64,000 bases of DNA from Silene conica (Eukaryota; Streptophyta; Magnoliopsida; Caryophyllales; Caryophyllaceae): the NCBI GenBank assembly GCA_029255685.2, contig CM055320.2, forward strand, positions 40,053,927-40,117,926. The letters are read 5' to 3'. The notes beneath the pieces are model-generated. The model worked only from the letters and a program-made list of their open reading frames with translations. It was not told the origin of the DNA and did no database searches. Within the stretch, counting starts at the first letter, position 1. The number at the start of each line of letters is the position of its first letter. The position numbers and the translations under genes were made by a program. Below, one piece after another: positions 1 through 12,139 of this stretch.

Positions 1-1284
1 ATATAAGCAACTCATTGTTGTGATTTAAGTCTATATTAAATTGGATTTAAACTCGTAGACTCATGCATTTATATAATTGATCTCCCTCAAGAATTATATA
101 AACGATCCCAAGACTCAATTTCTGTATATTGATAAGCCCACAGTTTGGCTAATTCCAATCGTTGGAACTCTTGGTCGATAGATTTCCGTAAATCCTATCT
201 ATTAGTCCATCTCAGTCACTGGAATATTATCGAGTGACCATGATGTTGAGATAAAATAAATCATCTGTTCCCACTTACCCGACGTAGAAGGGGTCATATT
301 ATGCCTACCGACGAAGAAGGGATTCATGGGAGGCTGATTTATAAAGACTAATCTCAATTTTTGGTTATACGAGGAAGACCCCATCAACTTTTATTTATTC
401 ATATTAAGTGAACTAATACTAGCATTTTCGTGAATGAATTAAATAAAGTGATGGCTTTATTATGACAAATGACATCTGTATTGTCACAGAAAACTAACGC
501 GTGACCTCTACATGAGTCAGTTTTCAGGCATGATATAGGTGGTTTGGTTTTTAGGCGGAATATGATGCAAGCTATTATCGAAGAAAGCATAAAGATAAAT
601 GCAATAAACGTAAATAAAAGTCCTAGTGTGGCCTATCCTACCAAAATAAACATAAAACAACTTGGAATCCACTGTTGGACCCTAGAAGCTTGTCTTGATG
701 TTCCATCTTGGTCCTTGCAGCGGGAGTGAGCATCCGGCCTCCGTCTTGTCTTTGGTCTTTACAAAATTACTAAATTAAATTACAAAAGTAGTCCTAGATA
801 CATTCTAATTTAAATACAAAAGTAATTACATGGCAAAAACCCAAAACGGAGATTCAAGATCTCAAAATTACAAGCAAGATCGTGTCCCATCATTACGGTG
901 ACACAATCTTCTAAGGCCACACTAAGTTACAACCGTTTGCAAAAATTAAATACGTTATTGAAAGCATTCAAGGCATTCACAAGACGATAAATAAAATGCA
1001 TCAACTAAAAACAATTTATACATGACATAATACTGTTATTATGATTAATAAATATATACCAAACCACCTTTTAAGATTAAAATTAAGTGACTATACCGTT
1101 TTAATCACCAATTTTAACAAACATATAATCCATTATTTTAAACTGTTTTAAAACAATATGTATCAAGCGAGGGTGAACCGTTTCACTAAATAATACACTA
1201 TTTCCGTATATAGTATATTATTTTAAGCCATGTGAAAAAAAAAACATGATATTTTCGAAAAAAACGAGTCTGTTACAGGGGGGT

Positions 1285-1716
1285 GGTCGACCGACCGGAA
1301 CTTGTGGTCGACCGACCACCAGTCGAAAAAACGAAAAATTCTGTAACAGAAGAATCGGTCGACCGACCTATTAATTAGGTCGACCGACCAGAACACAGTA
1401 AAAACGAATTTCAGAAAACGCAAAACGCTGCACTTTTGAAATTAAAACAAGTTTTTACTTTTAAACTTTGATTAAAACAAGTGAATCAAAATTGACATCA
1501 ACAAGGGTTCACATATTGTCAAGAATATCGATTAATTAACAATATGTAAACATGAATCGAAAACCTAGATCGAAAAACTCACAAAACGAAACTGTTTTCT
1601 TAAAAAAAAAAACAGAAAGAAAACAGGTGGTGGTCGACCGACCGAGACAGGAGGTCGATCGACCGACACCGCCAGAGAGTGGTCGACCGACCGTGACAGG
1701 AGGTCGGTCGACCGAC
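1285..1716. repeat. Four paired GGTCGACCGACC modules in the copia leader
   Basis: Pairs start at 1285/1306, 1357/1378, 1632/1653 and 1681/1702. Each pair consists of two 12-bp motifs with starts exactly 21 bp apart and a 9-bp spacer that differs from pair to pair. No function is known to me; see the finding on this module. Confidence 0.9.
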
Positions 1717-1787
1717 ACCGCGACAGAAAACGATTTTTCAGGTTTTCAAACTTACGAAAATCACAAAAGTAAAATTTTCATGGCCTT

Positions 1788-1799
1788 TCTCTGATACCA
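1788..1799 (-). promoter_or_regulatory. Primer binding site, initiator tRNA-Met type
   Basis: On the minus strand TGGTATCAGAG follows the LTR end after two bases. This is the usual plant copia/gypsy match to the 3' end of initiator tRNA-Met. The last base differs from the plus-strand copy. Confidence 0.8.
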
Positions 1800-1801
1800 C
1801 T

Positions 1802-2797
1802 TGTGGGGAATAAAGCATGTATTCGCCCTAAACTTGCAGGATTATAATGAAAATTACAGTTGAGATTATAGTCATAAGATAAATAAAACATGAAAAGAAA
1901 TTCAACCTTTGGTCCTTTGTGCTTAAGGCCTAAGAACAGGAATTAAAGTAAATTCCCTCCTACAACTTGCACCCAAGACTTTGATTGAGACGATGCCGCG
2001 TGTGCTAGAAAATACCCTCCAATTGCCTTGCAATATGGGGAGAGCTTTTGTGAGGTTTTAGATGTGAGATCTGAGTTTTGGGAAAAGAATATTCTCAAAA
2101 CCCTAATTTTTCTTTTGAGATTGTAATTCTACCAGTCCCTGACATAAGGAGAAAAACTCTCCTTATGTAGTACCATATGGTCGGCCGAATTGGGTAGGGT
2201 AGGAGTGGGCTTTGTCCACTCTTACCTTATTCCTTTGCGTGATTCGACCCGTTTTGCTAAATATTATTTGCGGGATTTAATTATAAATCGTAACATGTTA
2301 TCAGATATTAATATAGTCGATATATTAATAACGGTCTGATAAAATACGATATTGTATAATTACCTAAATTAATATAACTGTTTATATTAATTCGCGAATA
2401 CAACATTTAATTAAATATAACTGTTTATATTTAATTTACGAATTAATCATGTAATCCGTATTAGCTAAAATTATTTAATCCGTATTAAATAATAATCTCA
2501 ACATCTTATTGACTAATTTATTAGTCAATACCTCTGACTAACTGTTTAGTCATATTCGGCATAAATGTGACTGTATTTTCATACCTTCACATCTCTCAAA
2601 CGTGTCCTATAGGTGTGACGTGTAGGGACCAGTTGATCACCGCCATCCGTATGACAATAACGTCAAACTTATCTAGCAAGCCAACCGTTATTGATAAACG
2701 TGGATCAACTGGTAATAATACTGAAGTATGCCCTTGTGATCCTTAAAGAGATTTAATAAGTCATTGTACTTAATTGTCAAGGACACCAGCCCCAACA
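1802..2797 (-). repeat. 5' LTR of the minus-strand copia copy
   Basis: On the minus strand it begins TGTTGGGG and ends CCCCACA. It aligns along its whole length with the two LTRs of the plus-strand copia element (25115-26119 and 32680-33684). It is about 996 bp long. Confidence 0.9.
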
Positions 2798-2853
2798 GTA
2801 TCGAGCTTTTATAGACTGTCACCAGAAGAAATTTTTTAAAAGGGACCTAAGGG

Positions 2854-3146
2854 AGTGAGGGTGTCTTACAAAGGATACCTGGAAAACCTAAGGTCAAGTT
2901 TATTTCTGTCAATACCCTTAAGTCTAGTTTGAGAAAGAGAGATAGCGTGGCGGGGTAATAATCAGGACAAGGTGGGGTCGCGTGTTTTCTATCCAATGTA
3001 GTTGTCTTGATCTACCAACAAAAGAAGCAAGATACATCTACCACGTTTGGATAGAGGGAAATAGGGACTTAGACGATTTAAGTGTCTATGAAGAAGGCCC
3101 TTTTAATATATTGTCAGAAAGCGAGGGATACTACGATTCAGACTGA
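2854..3146 (+). pseudogene. Unrecognised coding relic in two frames
   Basis: A reading frame at 2854-2958 (about 34 codons, basic, lysine-rich) overlaps a second one at 2946-3146 in another frame (67 codons). The second ends with an acidic tail (ESEGYYDSD) and a TGA stop. Composition and length suggest one decayed coding region broken by a frameshift and by a stop near 2835. The inverted copia element abuts it at 2797. I do not recognise the family, and chance open frames remain possible. Confidence 0.3.
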
Positions 3147-3670
3147 TAAGCCCGTCGCAATAAGTTTGATGCAACACTGTTTAATCCTAAGTTGAACTAT
3201 TGTATTCCAGTAACTTTTAGTTGAAGCTGTTCTTGAATAAGAGCGAATACCTGTGGGTATAAACATATTACATATTCTCGTATATTAGTCTGTGTTACGA
3301 TTTAGTACATTCGGATCTGCTGGATTCGTGTTAAATTTATACTCTGCATTTATGCTTAACTTCTGAATTCCTCATGAAAACTGTTCCTTTACTATTCCTA
3401 TTCATTTTATCCTGTTTTGATAGTAACTACGGGATAGAAAGTTTGTTGCGTATGTATAAAATCATGAAAACGATTCCCGTGAGCCAATGTTTACGTAACT
3501 TACACGTGATAGATAGACTATATGATTATAATCAAATATGTTAGTCATTCAGTATATCAAAATCACTCTACAACAAATCAACACGCCACATGAATATGAT
3601 ACGAACAAAAAAAAGTACTATGTTGAAATTATGAATATTTACATAATGATAAATTACGTCCTTTGGAAGT
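3147..3670. other. No gene seen
   Basis: AT-rich sequence without a coding signal. It may be the body of the Helitron whose 3' end follows at 3698, but I cannot place a 5' end for it. Confidence 0.4.
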
Positions 3671-3698
3671 CCGCGCGCATCGCGCGCGGAATAACTAG
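3671..3698 (+). mobile_element. Helitron 3' terminus (hairpin plus CTAG)
   Basis: An 8-bp GC stem (CCGCGCGC / GCGCGCGG, 3671-3678 and 3682-3689) with a 3-base loop is followed five bases later by CTAG (3695-3698) and then T. Plant Helitrons end with a short GC hairpin about 10 bp before CTRR and insert between A and T, so the match is good. The 5' end is not identified. Confidence 0.7.
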
Positions 3699-3917
3699 TT
3701 AAAGAAAAGGTGGAAATAAATGGTTAGAAAAAATTGTAATATGTGGATTATTTTTTTATCGTAATATAATCGTAGTATAATGTATGAACTATGAACAAAC
3801 TATTGTATATGAAGTGGAAAATATTTTATATTTCCTTGTGTTTTAGACTAGTTTTTTTATCAATGTCTTCTCTTGGATAATAATAATAATTAACATAAAT
3901 TAAATTAAGTTAATTAA

Positions 3918-4157
3918 GTTCGGATCTTATAAATTTAGTTCAATTCATATCTTATAAGTTCAGTTCAGTTCAGTTCAGATCCTATAAGTTCAGTTCAGTT
4001 CATTTTCTATAATAAGTTCAGTTCAATTCCTATAAGTTTATTTTAGTTAAATTCCTATAAGTTCAGTTCAGTTCAGTTCCTATAAATTCAGTTCAGATCT
4101 TATACGTTCAGTTCAATTCAGTTCAGTAACTATAAGTTCAGTTCAGTTTCAGTTCAA
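3918..4157. repeat. Tandem repeat of (TTCAGTTCAG...CTATAAG)
   Basis: About ten imperfect units of 20-30 bp built from AGTTCAGTTC and CCTATAAGTTC. It is an ordinary AT-rich minisatellite with no coding content. Confidence 0.85.
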
Positions 4158-4176
4158 AAGAACCTGGCCTAAAAGA

Positions 4177-4470
4177 TACTCTCTCCTATTCTATATTTTG
4201 TTCCCCTTTGTCTTGGGCACAAAGATTAAGGAGAGAAATAAAATAAGTGTAAAGAATTAGGCGGGGTTTGGTGATAGGAAGGAGGAATGGATAATTAAGA
4301 ATTAAATAAGAAATTGTGGAATGAATAATTAGAAATTAAATAAGAAATTGTGGGTCAAAAACATTAAAACAAGAATAAAATAGGAGTAAAAGAGTTAGGT
4401 GAGGTTTGGTAATTGGAGAGAGAAATGAATAAAATAAGAATAAAAGTTTCCAAAATAAGAAAAGAGAAGA
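4177..4470. mobile_element. Stowaway-like MITE fragment
   Basis: It begins TACTCTCTCCTATTC and continues with a GGCACAAAGATTAAGGAG block similar to the complete MITE at 50515-50794. The right terminal repeat is not found, so it is truncated or interrupted. It contains an internal duplication of AATTAAATAAGAAATTGTGG (near 4300 and 4330). Confidence 0.5.
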
Positions 4471-4520
4471 AAACAATAATTCATTTTAGAAAATCACAAA
4501 TTTTTGTTTCAGACCGACAC

Positions 4521-4687
4521 TTTTGGTCTGAAATAATAAGACGAGATTTTCTAACCATTTTACAGCCAAATGTAACCACAATAGTATGGTCAATGTTACA
4601 GCTTATTATGATAACTTGTTTGTAAATAATGGTTACATTTAGCTGTAAAATGGTTACAAAATCCCGTCTTATTATTTCAGACCAAAA
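4521..4687. mobile_element. Fold-back element with long terminal inverted repeats
   Basis: The left arm starting TTTTGGTCTGAAATAATAAG (4521) is the near-perfect reverse complement of the right arm ending CTTATTATTTCAGACCAAAA (4687). The arms are about 65 bp each around a short centre near 4600. There are no coding frames, and the superfamily is uncertain. Its right end coincides with the proposed Helitron start. Confidence 0.7.
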
Positions 4688-4789
4688 TCATTATTACTAT
4701 AAAAGCAAAATGTATAACTGCATACGTGGCGCAATAAAATTCCACCGTTCACTCTTTCTCGCACTCACATTCACTCTCAAAAAAATCAG

Positions 4790-5303
4790 TTTTGTAGACC
4801 AATGAGAACCCTTAATTTATGCCAAGTCATATATATTTATGTATTATAATATTATAATATTATTATTATTATTATAATCATTACTCAATAGAAGACCACT
4901 AAACCGAGATTCCCTAAATATTTCATTCCATAAATAAGAAATATTCCATAGTAAAATATATACGAAATAAATTTATCCATTTTAAGTACATTAGTAACTT
5001 TTGTATATATTTTAAGTACATTAGTAACCGAGATTACCTAGAATCAGGCCGTCATCTCATTACTCAATAGAAGTCCACTAAACCGAGATTCCCTAAATTT
5101 TGTTCATAAAAACAGTTTAAACCGAGATTCCCTAAACATCAATCTGGTACGTGACTTCGGTTTATTTAATTAGCTTATGTATTTTCGTCATATACATACT
5201 GTTTCAGTCTACACCATTTTATTTTGTAGTGATTGATTTTTCGCAACCTTAATTATTTTCCTCATATACATACTTTTTTAGTTTACACGATGTTATGTTG
5301 CAA
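4790..5303. other. Intergenic / Helitron 5' region, no gene seen
   Basis: AT-rich sequence containing two imperfect copies of a block ending ACTAAACCGAGATTCCCTAAA (near 4890-4917 and 5065-5100). No coding signal is visible before the first repeated exon. Confidence 0.4.
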
Positions 5304-5977
5304 TGAATGATTTTTCGCAAGCTTTTCAACCAACTCCATACATTCAAGTGTCATCATCTTTCCGACCTACGACTGGTAAAGCAACATTATATCCATCTCA
5401 GAATGGTATGTGCCTCAAACTAATTATTTGGTGTGATAAAACAATATTATGTATACATGTGAAAAAATACAGATTGCAAAAGACTTAATTATCTCACATT
5501 CTTACTTATCTATTGGTACACCTTAATTGATGTTTAATTGTTAGATTTTACGCAAGTAATTCAAACACCTACAGAGATTCAAAGGCAAACATCGATTCAA
5601 AAAGATAAGGGTAAAGCACCGTTTTATCAACATCAATCTGGTACGTTGCTTCGATTTATTTAAGTAGCTTAATTATTTTCCTCATATACATACTTTTTTA
5701 GTTTACACGATTTTATATTGCAGTGATTGATTTTTCGCAAGCTTTTCAACCAACTACATACATTCAAGTGCCATCATCATTCCGACCTACGACTGGTAAA
5801 GCAACATTATATCCATCTCAGAATGGTATGTGCCTCAAACTAATTATTTGGTGTGATAAAATAATATTATGTATACATGTGAAAAAAACAGATTGCAAAA
5901 GACTTAATTATCTCACATTCTTACTTATCTATTTGTACACCTTAATTGATGTATAATTGTTAGATTTTACGCAAGTT

Positions 5978-7727
5978 TGTTGAGTAATATATTCTATATG
6001 ATTAATATATTGTTTTATGTTTTAATAATGACAAGTTTAGGTGATTATATTTTATATACATATGCGTGTAATCATGCGTTTAAGTGTACAGTTAATTATA
6101 GAGCAAAGATCGTAGTTTAGTAAAGTATAGATTCAATCGAAGATTGAAGAAAAGATCAAGCTCATGTCAAGTGTCAAGTTTTTTTAAAGACTTACAAGAT
6201 AAAAGTTTTATTGTGGAATCAAAGAGTTCCTAAGTTATAGGCCGTATCTATAACTATCAAAGAAATGAGATTTGCATGAAATATATAAAGACGTGAAGAT
6301 GTATGCGTATTATTGTTATAGTGTTATATATTAATTTAGTAATCTTAAAACGGTTTTTGGAATAGAAATATTCTTTGGTTAAAAAGGATTAAAATAATTG
6401 TCTTATGAGATAATTATTTATTCTAATATACTAAGGAATTTTATTCTAACCGTTATTGTCAAAATCTAAACTCCTAGAGAAACGTGCTTCGAAAACTATG
6501 TCTCGAAGAACGTGTCTTATGAAACGTACATGGGAAGCGTGTCAAGGAAGTATGCCTCACGTTTTTCTACACGACTACTAACACGTTTCATATTATCTTT
6601 ATGGTTGATTAAATAAATAATATGTGTTTATTTAATCTACTTAAAGATTAACTAGGATTTGATTAAAGATATAATCTATTATATCTTGACAAGAATTAGG
6701 AATTGATTTAAAATAGGATACTATATTTTATGGTATAAGATACTCCCTCCTATTCTCAATAATTGTCACATTTGAGGGAGGGCACAAGATTTAAGGACTA
6801 AGGGTAAGGTTGTCCTTTTATGGTCAAAAATATGTCCCAAAATGGAATATGTGACAATTAGGGGTTGGGTTAGGGGTGGTTTTAGTGTAAAATAAGTAAA
6901 GTACTAAGGGTAAGGTTGTCCTTTTATGGTCAAAAATATGTCCCAAAACGGAATATGTGGCAATTAGGTGAATAGACGAAAATGGCAAATGTGACATTTA
7001 TTCGGAATAGGAGGGAGTATTTCCTAAGTCAAGTAGGTTTTGGAAATATTATTTTATGTCTTAAATTAATAATATCTTATTAGAGTCCTTTCCTAAATCA
7101 AATAAGATTAAGTTTAAAATATTACCTAGAATAAGTATTCTAGATAAAGTAATATTCATAAACTATCTAGGGTTAAACCTAGATCTAAATTAGTATATAT
7201 ACACTCAATATCACACGTCTAAGGCGACGAAAAAAAAATAGACGCCTCACGCATATCAAGAAACGAACGAACGTAATCTCACATACGTCTCGTTTTCCGC
7301 ACCAATCATTGTCAAATCTCGTAATCAAGACTACAAGCTTTGAAGAAAATTCTCACACATTCAAGATCATTGAACACAAGAAATTGTTGAAGACTTTATC
7401 TTATTTACTTAAGATAGATTCGAGTATTTAGCGGTACTCATTGTAAGCAAGTATTTAACGGTACTTGTGGTAGATAGATATTTAACGGTATCTAGAAAAT
7501 TGTAATCCGGAGAAGGTGCTAATTTTATTAATCGAGAATAGTGGACGTAGGTTTCGATTTGTGAAACTGAACCACTTCAAAAGATCGTGTCTCCTTTTAC
7601 TTTATCGTTCTTACTCGTTAGTTGCTATGACCTCGCTTCATCAACATACATCGAAGAAGAATCAAAAAAGTTGGCATACTCAATTCAACCCCCCTTCTTG
7701 AGTATATCTAGGTCAATAGACTCTTCA
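5978..7727 (+). mobile_element. Solo LTR (copia-like) inside an exon of the array
   Basis: It starts TGTTGAG and ends CTCTTCA. It contains a TATATATACAC promoter-like box (7192-7203) and a C-rich AATTCAACCCCCC tract near the end, both usual in plant copia LTRs. It splits the type-B exon at 5964/7728. The right flank TAATT matches the left flank if three bases were lost there. No PBS, PPT or coding region is present, so it is a solo LTR. A Stowaway MITE is nested in it. Confidence 0.65.
6743..7017. mobile_element. Stowaway-like MITE
   Basis: 275 bp with terminal inverted repeats CTCCCTCCTATTC / GAATAGGAGGGAG and TA duplications (6741-6742 and 7018-7019), as in Tc1/mariner-derived Stowaway elements. 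Internally a block with AAGGTTGTCCTTTTATGGTC occurs twice. Confidence 0.85.
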
Positions 7728-8858
7728 TAATTCAAACACCTACAGAGATTCAAAGGCAAACATCGATTCAAAAAGATAAGGGTAAAGCACCGTTTTATCA
7801 ACATCAATCTGGTACGTTGCTTCGATTTATTTAATCAGATTAATTATTTTCCTCTTATACATATTGTTTTAGTCTACACGATATTATGTTGCAGTGATTG
7901 ATTTTTCCCAAGCTTTTCAACCAAATCCACACAATCAAGTGCCATCATCATCCCGACCTACTACTGGTAAAGCAACATTCTATCCATCCCAAAATGGTAC
8001 GTGCCTCCAACTAATTATTTGCTGTGAAAAAAAATGTTATGTATACATGTGAAAAAATAGATTGCAAAATACTTTCTTTTGTCACATTCTTACTTATCAA
8101 TTTCTACACCTTAGTTGATGTTTTATTCTTCTATTTTACACAAGTAATTCAAACACATGTGAACATTCAAAGGCAAACATCAATTCAACAAAACAAGGGT
8201 AAATCACCTTTGTATCAATCCCAAACTGGTACGTGTCTATAATTAAGGTATTTTCTATCAATAAAAAGGCATTTATCAATCACAAATTACATCCAAATAA
8301 GCATGTGTTACAAAGAGTGGCTCTTAAATAAAAAGTTATTATGTACTGCATACTGTTTATTGTTTATATCCGATTTATATTATTCGTGCTTTCAAACCAC
8401 ATCCAAATATTAATATTATGTTACACATTAAATAATTAAATATTTTTCTCCGATTTATTTTACTCAAGCTTTACAACCACCTCCAAATATACAAATTAGA
8501 TCACCAGTTCAACCAAACAAGGGTAAATCAGCACTGTATCAACATGATTCTGGTACGTCTGCCAATTCAAGGATTTGTTTTAATTTCGAAAAACAAATCT
8601 TGCACATTAATGTTTTTACGTTATATATGTGTGAGATTCAATAATTATTTGCCTTAACAAATGATGTCAAAGTAATTGATTTTACAAAATCTTTTAAATT
8701 TGTTCCAGATCAAGCGAAAAGTAAACTGATGGCAGCCTCTATAAGCAATTATTGGAATGATTATTTTCTTTTCCCCTTTTGAACAAAAAATCAGCTTACA
8801 ACTATTGTCCTAATTATAATTCAAATGTTAATGATGGAAATATATTATAGATTTTCAG

Positions 8859-9104
8859 TTGGAAAAAGGTGTAAACGAATACCTCACTGCACAAACATCT
8901 AGGAAACAGCGGAAAGATAAATTGCCCTAAAGAGATCTAATGGAAGTGTCCAAGTTGTCACGGGACAATATAGTGTCTTAACCCAAATGCAGGAGGCATC
9001 TAAGTTAGCAAGGCGGAAGAGGAAGCTTATGTTATCTCATAGTAGGATTGAGAAAAAGCATTCCAGCTCAACACCCACAACTTCATTCACCACGATCACA
9101 TTTG
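8859..9104 (+). pseudogene. Exon-like block, basic protein segment, Helitron-associated (inferred)
   Basis: After a TTTTCAG acceptor, the frame LEKGVNEYLTAQTSRKQRK runs to a stop at about 8928. Coding then continues in a shifted frame as MQEASKLARRKRKLMLS..., up to a GTAATT donor at 9105. The switch is explained by loss of one base near 8926. The segment is very basic. It is the last coding-like block before the gypsy insertion, on whose far side the Helitron helicase tail resumes, so I infer it belongs to the N-terminal part of a Helitron protein. The family is not recognised with certainty. Confidence 0.4.
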
Positions 9105-12100
9105 GTAATTTTGTCAAAACCTGTTTTTTTCCATTAAATAAACAACTCGGTACATAATTAATATGTATACATTTTTTTATTAAATAAACATCATCTATCA
9201 TATATACTGTAACACCCCGATTTATTAAGGAGCCTTTAGCAAGACATCCTCAGTAAATTGAGTTGTTACCATCTCGGAATATCCGAGGTAGTGAATAACA
9301 AAGTAAATCAACCAAAGTACTTTATATAAAAACTGATAAAATTTAAACTTTGATGTTACAAAAATTACACAGCGGAACTAAAGTACAATTGATAACTACA
9401 TAGTATGTGCTCTACATCTAAGTCGGTCCATCCAAGTGCTCACGCCATCCCATGCTCCCACAGCGCCATCTTTCCTGTCAAACTGCTCCCCATCACGGAT
9501 CATCACAGGTGTCACACGAATACACAGGGTCAACCACGACGTTGAGTAGAAAGATAAATAAGACATAAACCACGGTAAAAAAATGCATCATCCTCCATCT
9601 CCATATCACAAGACCCAGTCATCCACTTCACCTCCACCACACCACACCTCCCATCACACCACACCTTCCATCCCATCGCACCTTCCATGGCCATATCACA
9701 AGACCCATATCACAAGACCCATTTCACAAGTCCCGATCTCCACAGTAATCAATAATAATACAATCCACAGTACCTTCATAAACATTTATATCAATCTCGT
9801 AATAAGCATCACTTGCACATTTCATGTCATAACATAAATCATAATATATCCCCTACCTCAATCTGCAGAAAGATAACCAACAGCTGCTAGTAATGTCCCA
9901 CGCAGAAACCGTCACCTAAATGAATATTATTTAACGATTAATAAATCACCACCAGCCCCCATTATATATATAGTAACGACATACCAAATATAGTAACTTC
10001 CAAAAGTGGAAAGTTTCCTGTAATAGAAACTTTCCAGAAATAGAAACCTTGCCCAAAATGGCAGTACTACAAAACTATTGATCATGTTCCCAATTATTAA
10101 ACTTAACCATATATAAATAATTGTCACAATACGATGTCACAATATTGCCCCTAACCAAATACATTGACTAACCATAACATCTTAATAATAAGTTACCATA
10201 TACTAACAATCAATCATATTATTATTAATTTCAATAAAATAATAATTAATAACATAATAATATTAATAACCATAAGATACATGTCAATAATACTAACCAT
10301 AGTAATATTAGTAATAACAATAATATGACCCATAACAATAATGATAATAATAAGAATAATACTAATCACATTATTATCAACCATACTAAAACATAATTAT
10401 AATAATAACCCAACCAACAATTAAAATCATAATAAGAACAATACTATTGATAAAGCATAAAGAAATAGCATACGTCCCGACAGACCCTTCAAACACGATA
10501 ATACGAAATCCCGAAAACGACGGCAGCCCTTCCCCGTGCCCAACAGCCCCGACAAACGCCATCCCCAACACCAAAAGCAACCCCTGGCTTCCCCACTGGC
10601 ACCACCAGGCTCGCCTCTGAGCCACGGTGGTTCCAGGAAGGATGCCAGTGGTCGTTGACAACCACCAACGACACCAATAACCGACCACAAACTCGCCCCA
10701 CCACAGCCACTCTGTTTTGACGCGAACCAACCCCCACAACGAAGCTCACTCAAAACGCAACCACGACAACCCTAAGCCACCACGACAACCACCAGTCAAC
10801 CCACCTGACTACCACCAAACCGACTACCCCAATATCCGGACTAAACCTCAACAGGAAAGAGGTCGAATACCCGTGTACATATACGGGTTTAGGGACTCTG
10901 TTCTGAAACGGAAATTAACCACCTGACCCGCCAGCAAAACGCTCTTCGTGGGTGGCTCTCGGTGGTCAACGACACCGCAGGCTAGGGTCAGAACACAACT
11001 ACAAACATCCTAGATCATTACTGTATAAAAATTAGAGACTATACATGCCATTACGCGATTGGAATTACTGAATTAAAACGAAAGTGCAAACAGTGGAAAG
11101 AGGAACGTGATAAGCTTACCTATCTCCACCGTGTTCGACCACCCTTAGACCACCTTAACCCTCCGTGTAATCCTCCCTTCCTTGTCTCTGTTGTGGCGGC
11201 AGCAAACGTGTAGGAGTAGCTAGGTCTCGATAGGGTTAGGTCTAGGGTTTTGGGTAGTGTTTATGTGACGACAGTGTAACAAATTGTGAGGTGTTTATGT
11301 TATAAGTGTGGTTTGTCGAGATGGGCTGCTCTAAGGCACGCACTTCGAGGCCCAATTCCGTTACCCAGCACATAAATTATTACTAATACCTATATTCGAC
11401 ACTTCACTTATAACACATATCGAATATCACCTTCCATAAGACTTGTAACAACCCGGATTATAAAACAAAGGAAAAACATAATATAAAAGAATATCAGAGT
11501 GTAACTCAATGATAACTGGGTTAAGGTGGCGGAAACACCTTACCTAAATCCGGATCGATACTCAAATCGAAAACCAAACTAATACATTATTCAAAGGTTC
11601 TTAAAAACTTAAAGCAAAGGTCCTAAACAATTTATTAAGCTCGCTTCGCACATTCCCCAAGCAAGCATCAACCAAACGGCAACAACCTGAACAACCTGAG
11701 AAGGGGGTCGACAATCAGTCGGGAGTAACTAGATGCTCTCCTAGTCATGTTTACAACAAGTGAATGTAACCAACAATCAATAACAATTGAAATGTAAAAC
11801 CAGTAAACATGCGAGATCATCTACACTCATGAAGGTCCAATCAAACTTACCATCATTTGAAGAAACGCTTCAACGATCATGTGAGGATATAAACACGTCA
11901 TGACATGCATACAAACTTACTATACCATAATATTCTCGATACCAGACGAATGAAACCAAACGAACCTAGACCATATGCGACCACTAGACCATGAACATTT
12001 ACAACCCAAGTAACTCACGACTCATAGTAACATAAGGCACAATGCTAGCAATAAAGCGTAGCGAATATGGTGACACACAATCCATTGTAACAGAAGGCAC

Positions 12101-12139
12101 AAAGCTATCATCAAAGCATAGCGAATAGAGCGAACGCCC

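Larger units (their letters stand above)
1..2797 (-). mobile_element. Ty1/copia element, 5' part, cut by window start
   Basis: Reading on the minus strand, this is an LTR (2797 down to 1802), a primer binding site and about 1.8 kb of untranslated leader. It is closely similar to the leader of the copia element at 25046-33684 but in opposite orientation. The gag-pol part would lie to the left of the window. The LTR starts with TGTTGGGGCTGG directly at 2797 and lacks the 70-bp extension seen in the plus-strand copy. The target duplication cannot be checked because the other end is outside the window; GTATC (2798-2802) would be its right half. Confidence 0.9.
5304..8782 (+). pseudogene. Tandem array of alternating small phase-1 exons, unknown gene
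   Basis: Two exon types alternate. Type A is 102 nt and encodes V(I/N)DFSQAFQP...GKATLYPSQN. Type B is 96 nt and encodes DFTQVIQTP...KGKAPFYQHQS. Copies lie at 5304-5405 (A), 5545-5640 (B), 5724-5825 (A), 5964-5975 resumed at 7728-7811 (B, split by a solo LTR), 7895-7996 (A), 8133-8228 (B), 8451-8552 (A-like) and 8673-8782 (divergent, ending in a stop). Most have a GT(A/G)(C/T)GT donor after a single G, so every exon is symmetric phase 1-1 and can be duplicated without a frameshift. The repeat unit (A+intron+B+intron) is about 420 bp. The acceptor AG is lost in the copies at 5304, 8133 and 8451. I do not recognise the protein. It lies inside the proposed Helitron, so it may be a captured gene or the element's own 5' gene. 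Confidence 0.6.

Noticed and set aside
10386..10926. Open frames of 69-117 codons on both strands in GC-rich sequence
   Set aside because: They recur identically at 36389-36929 because both lie in the LTRs of one element; several overlapping frames on both strands and no protein features.
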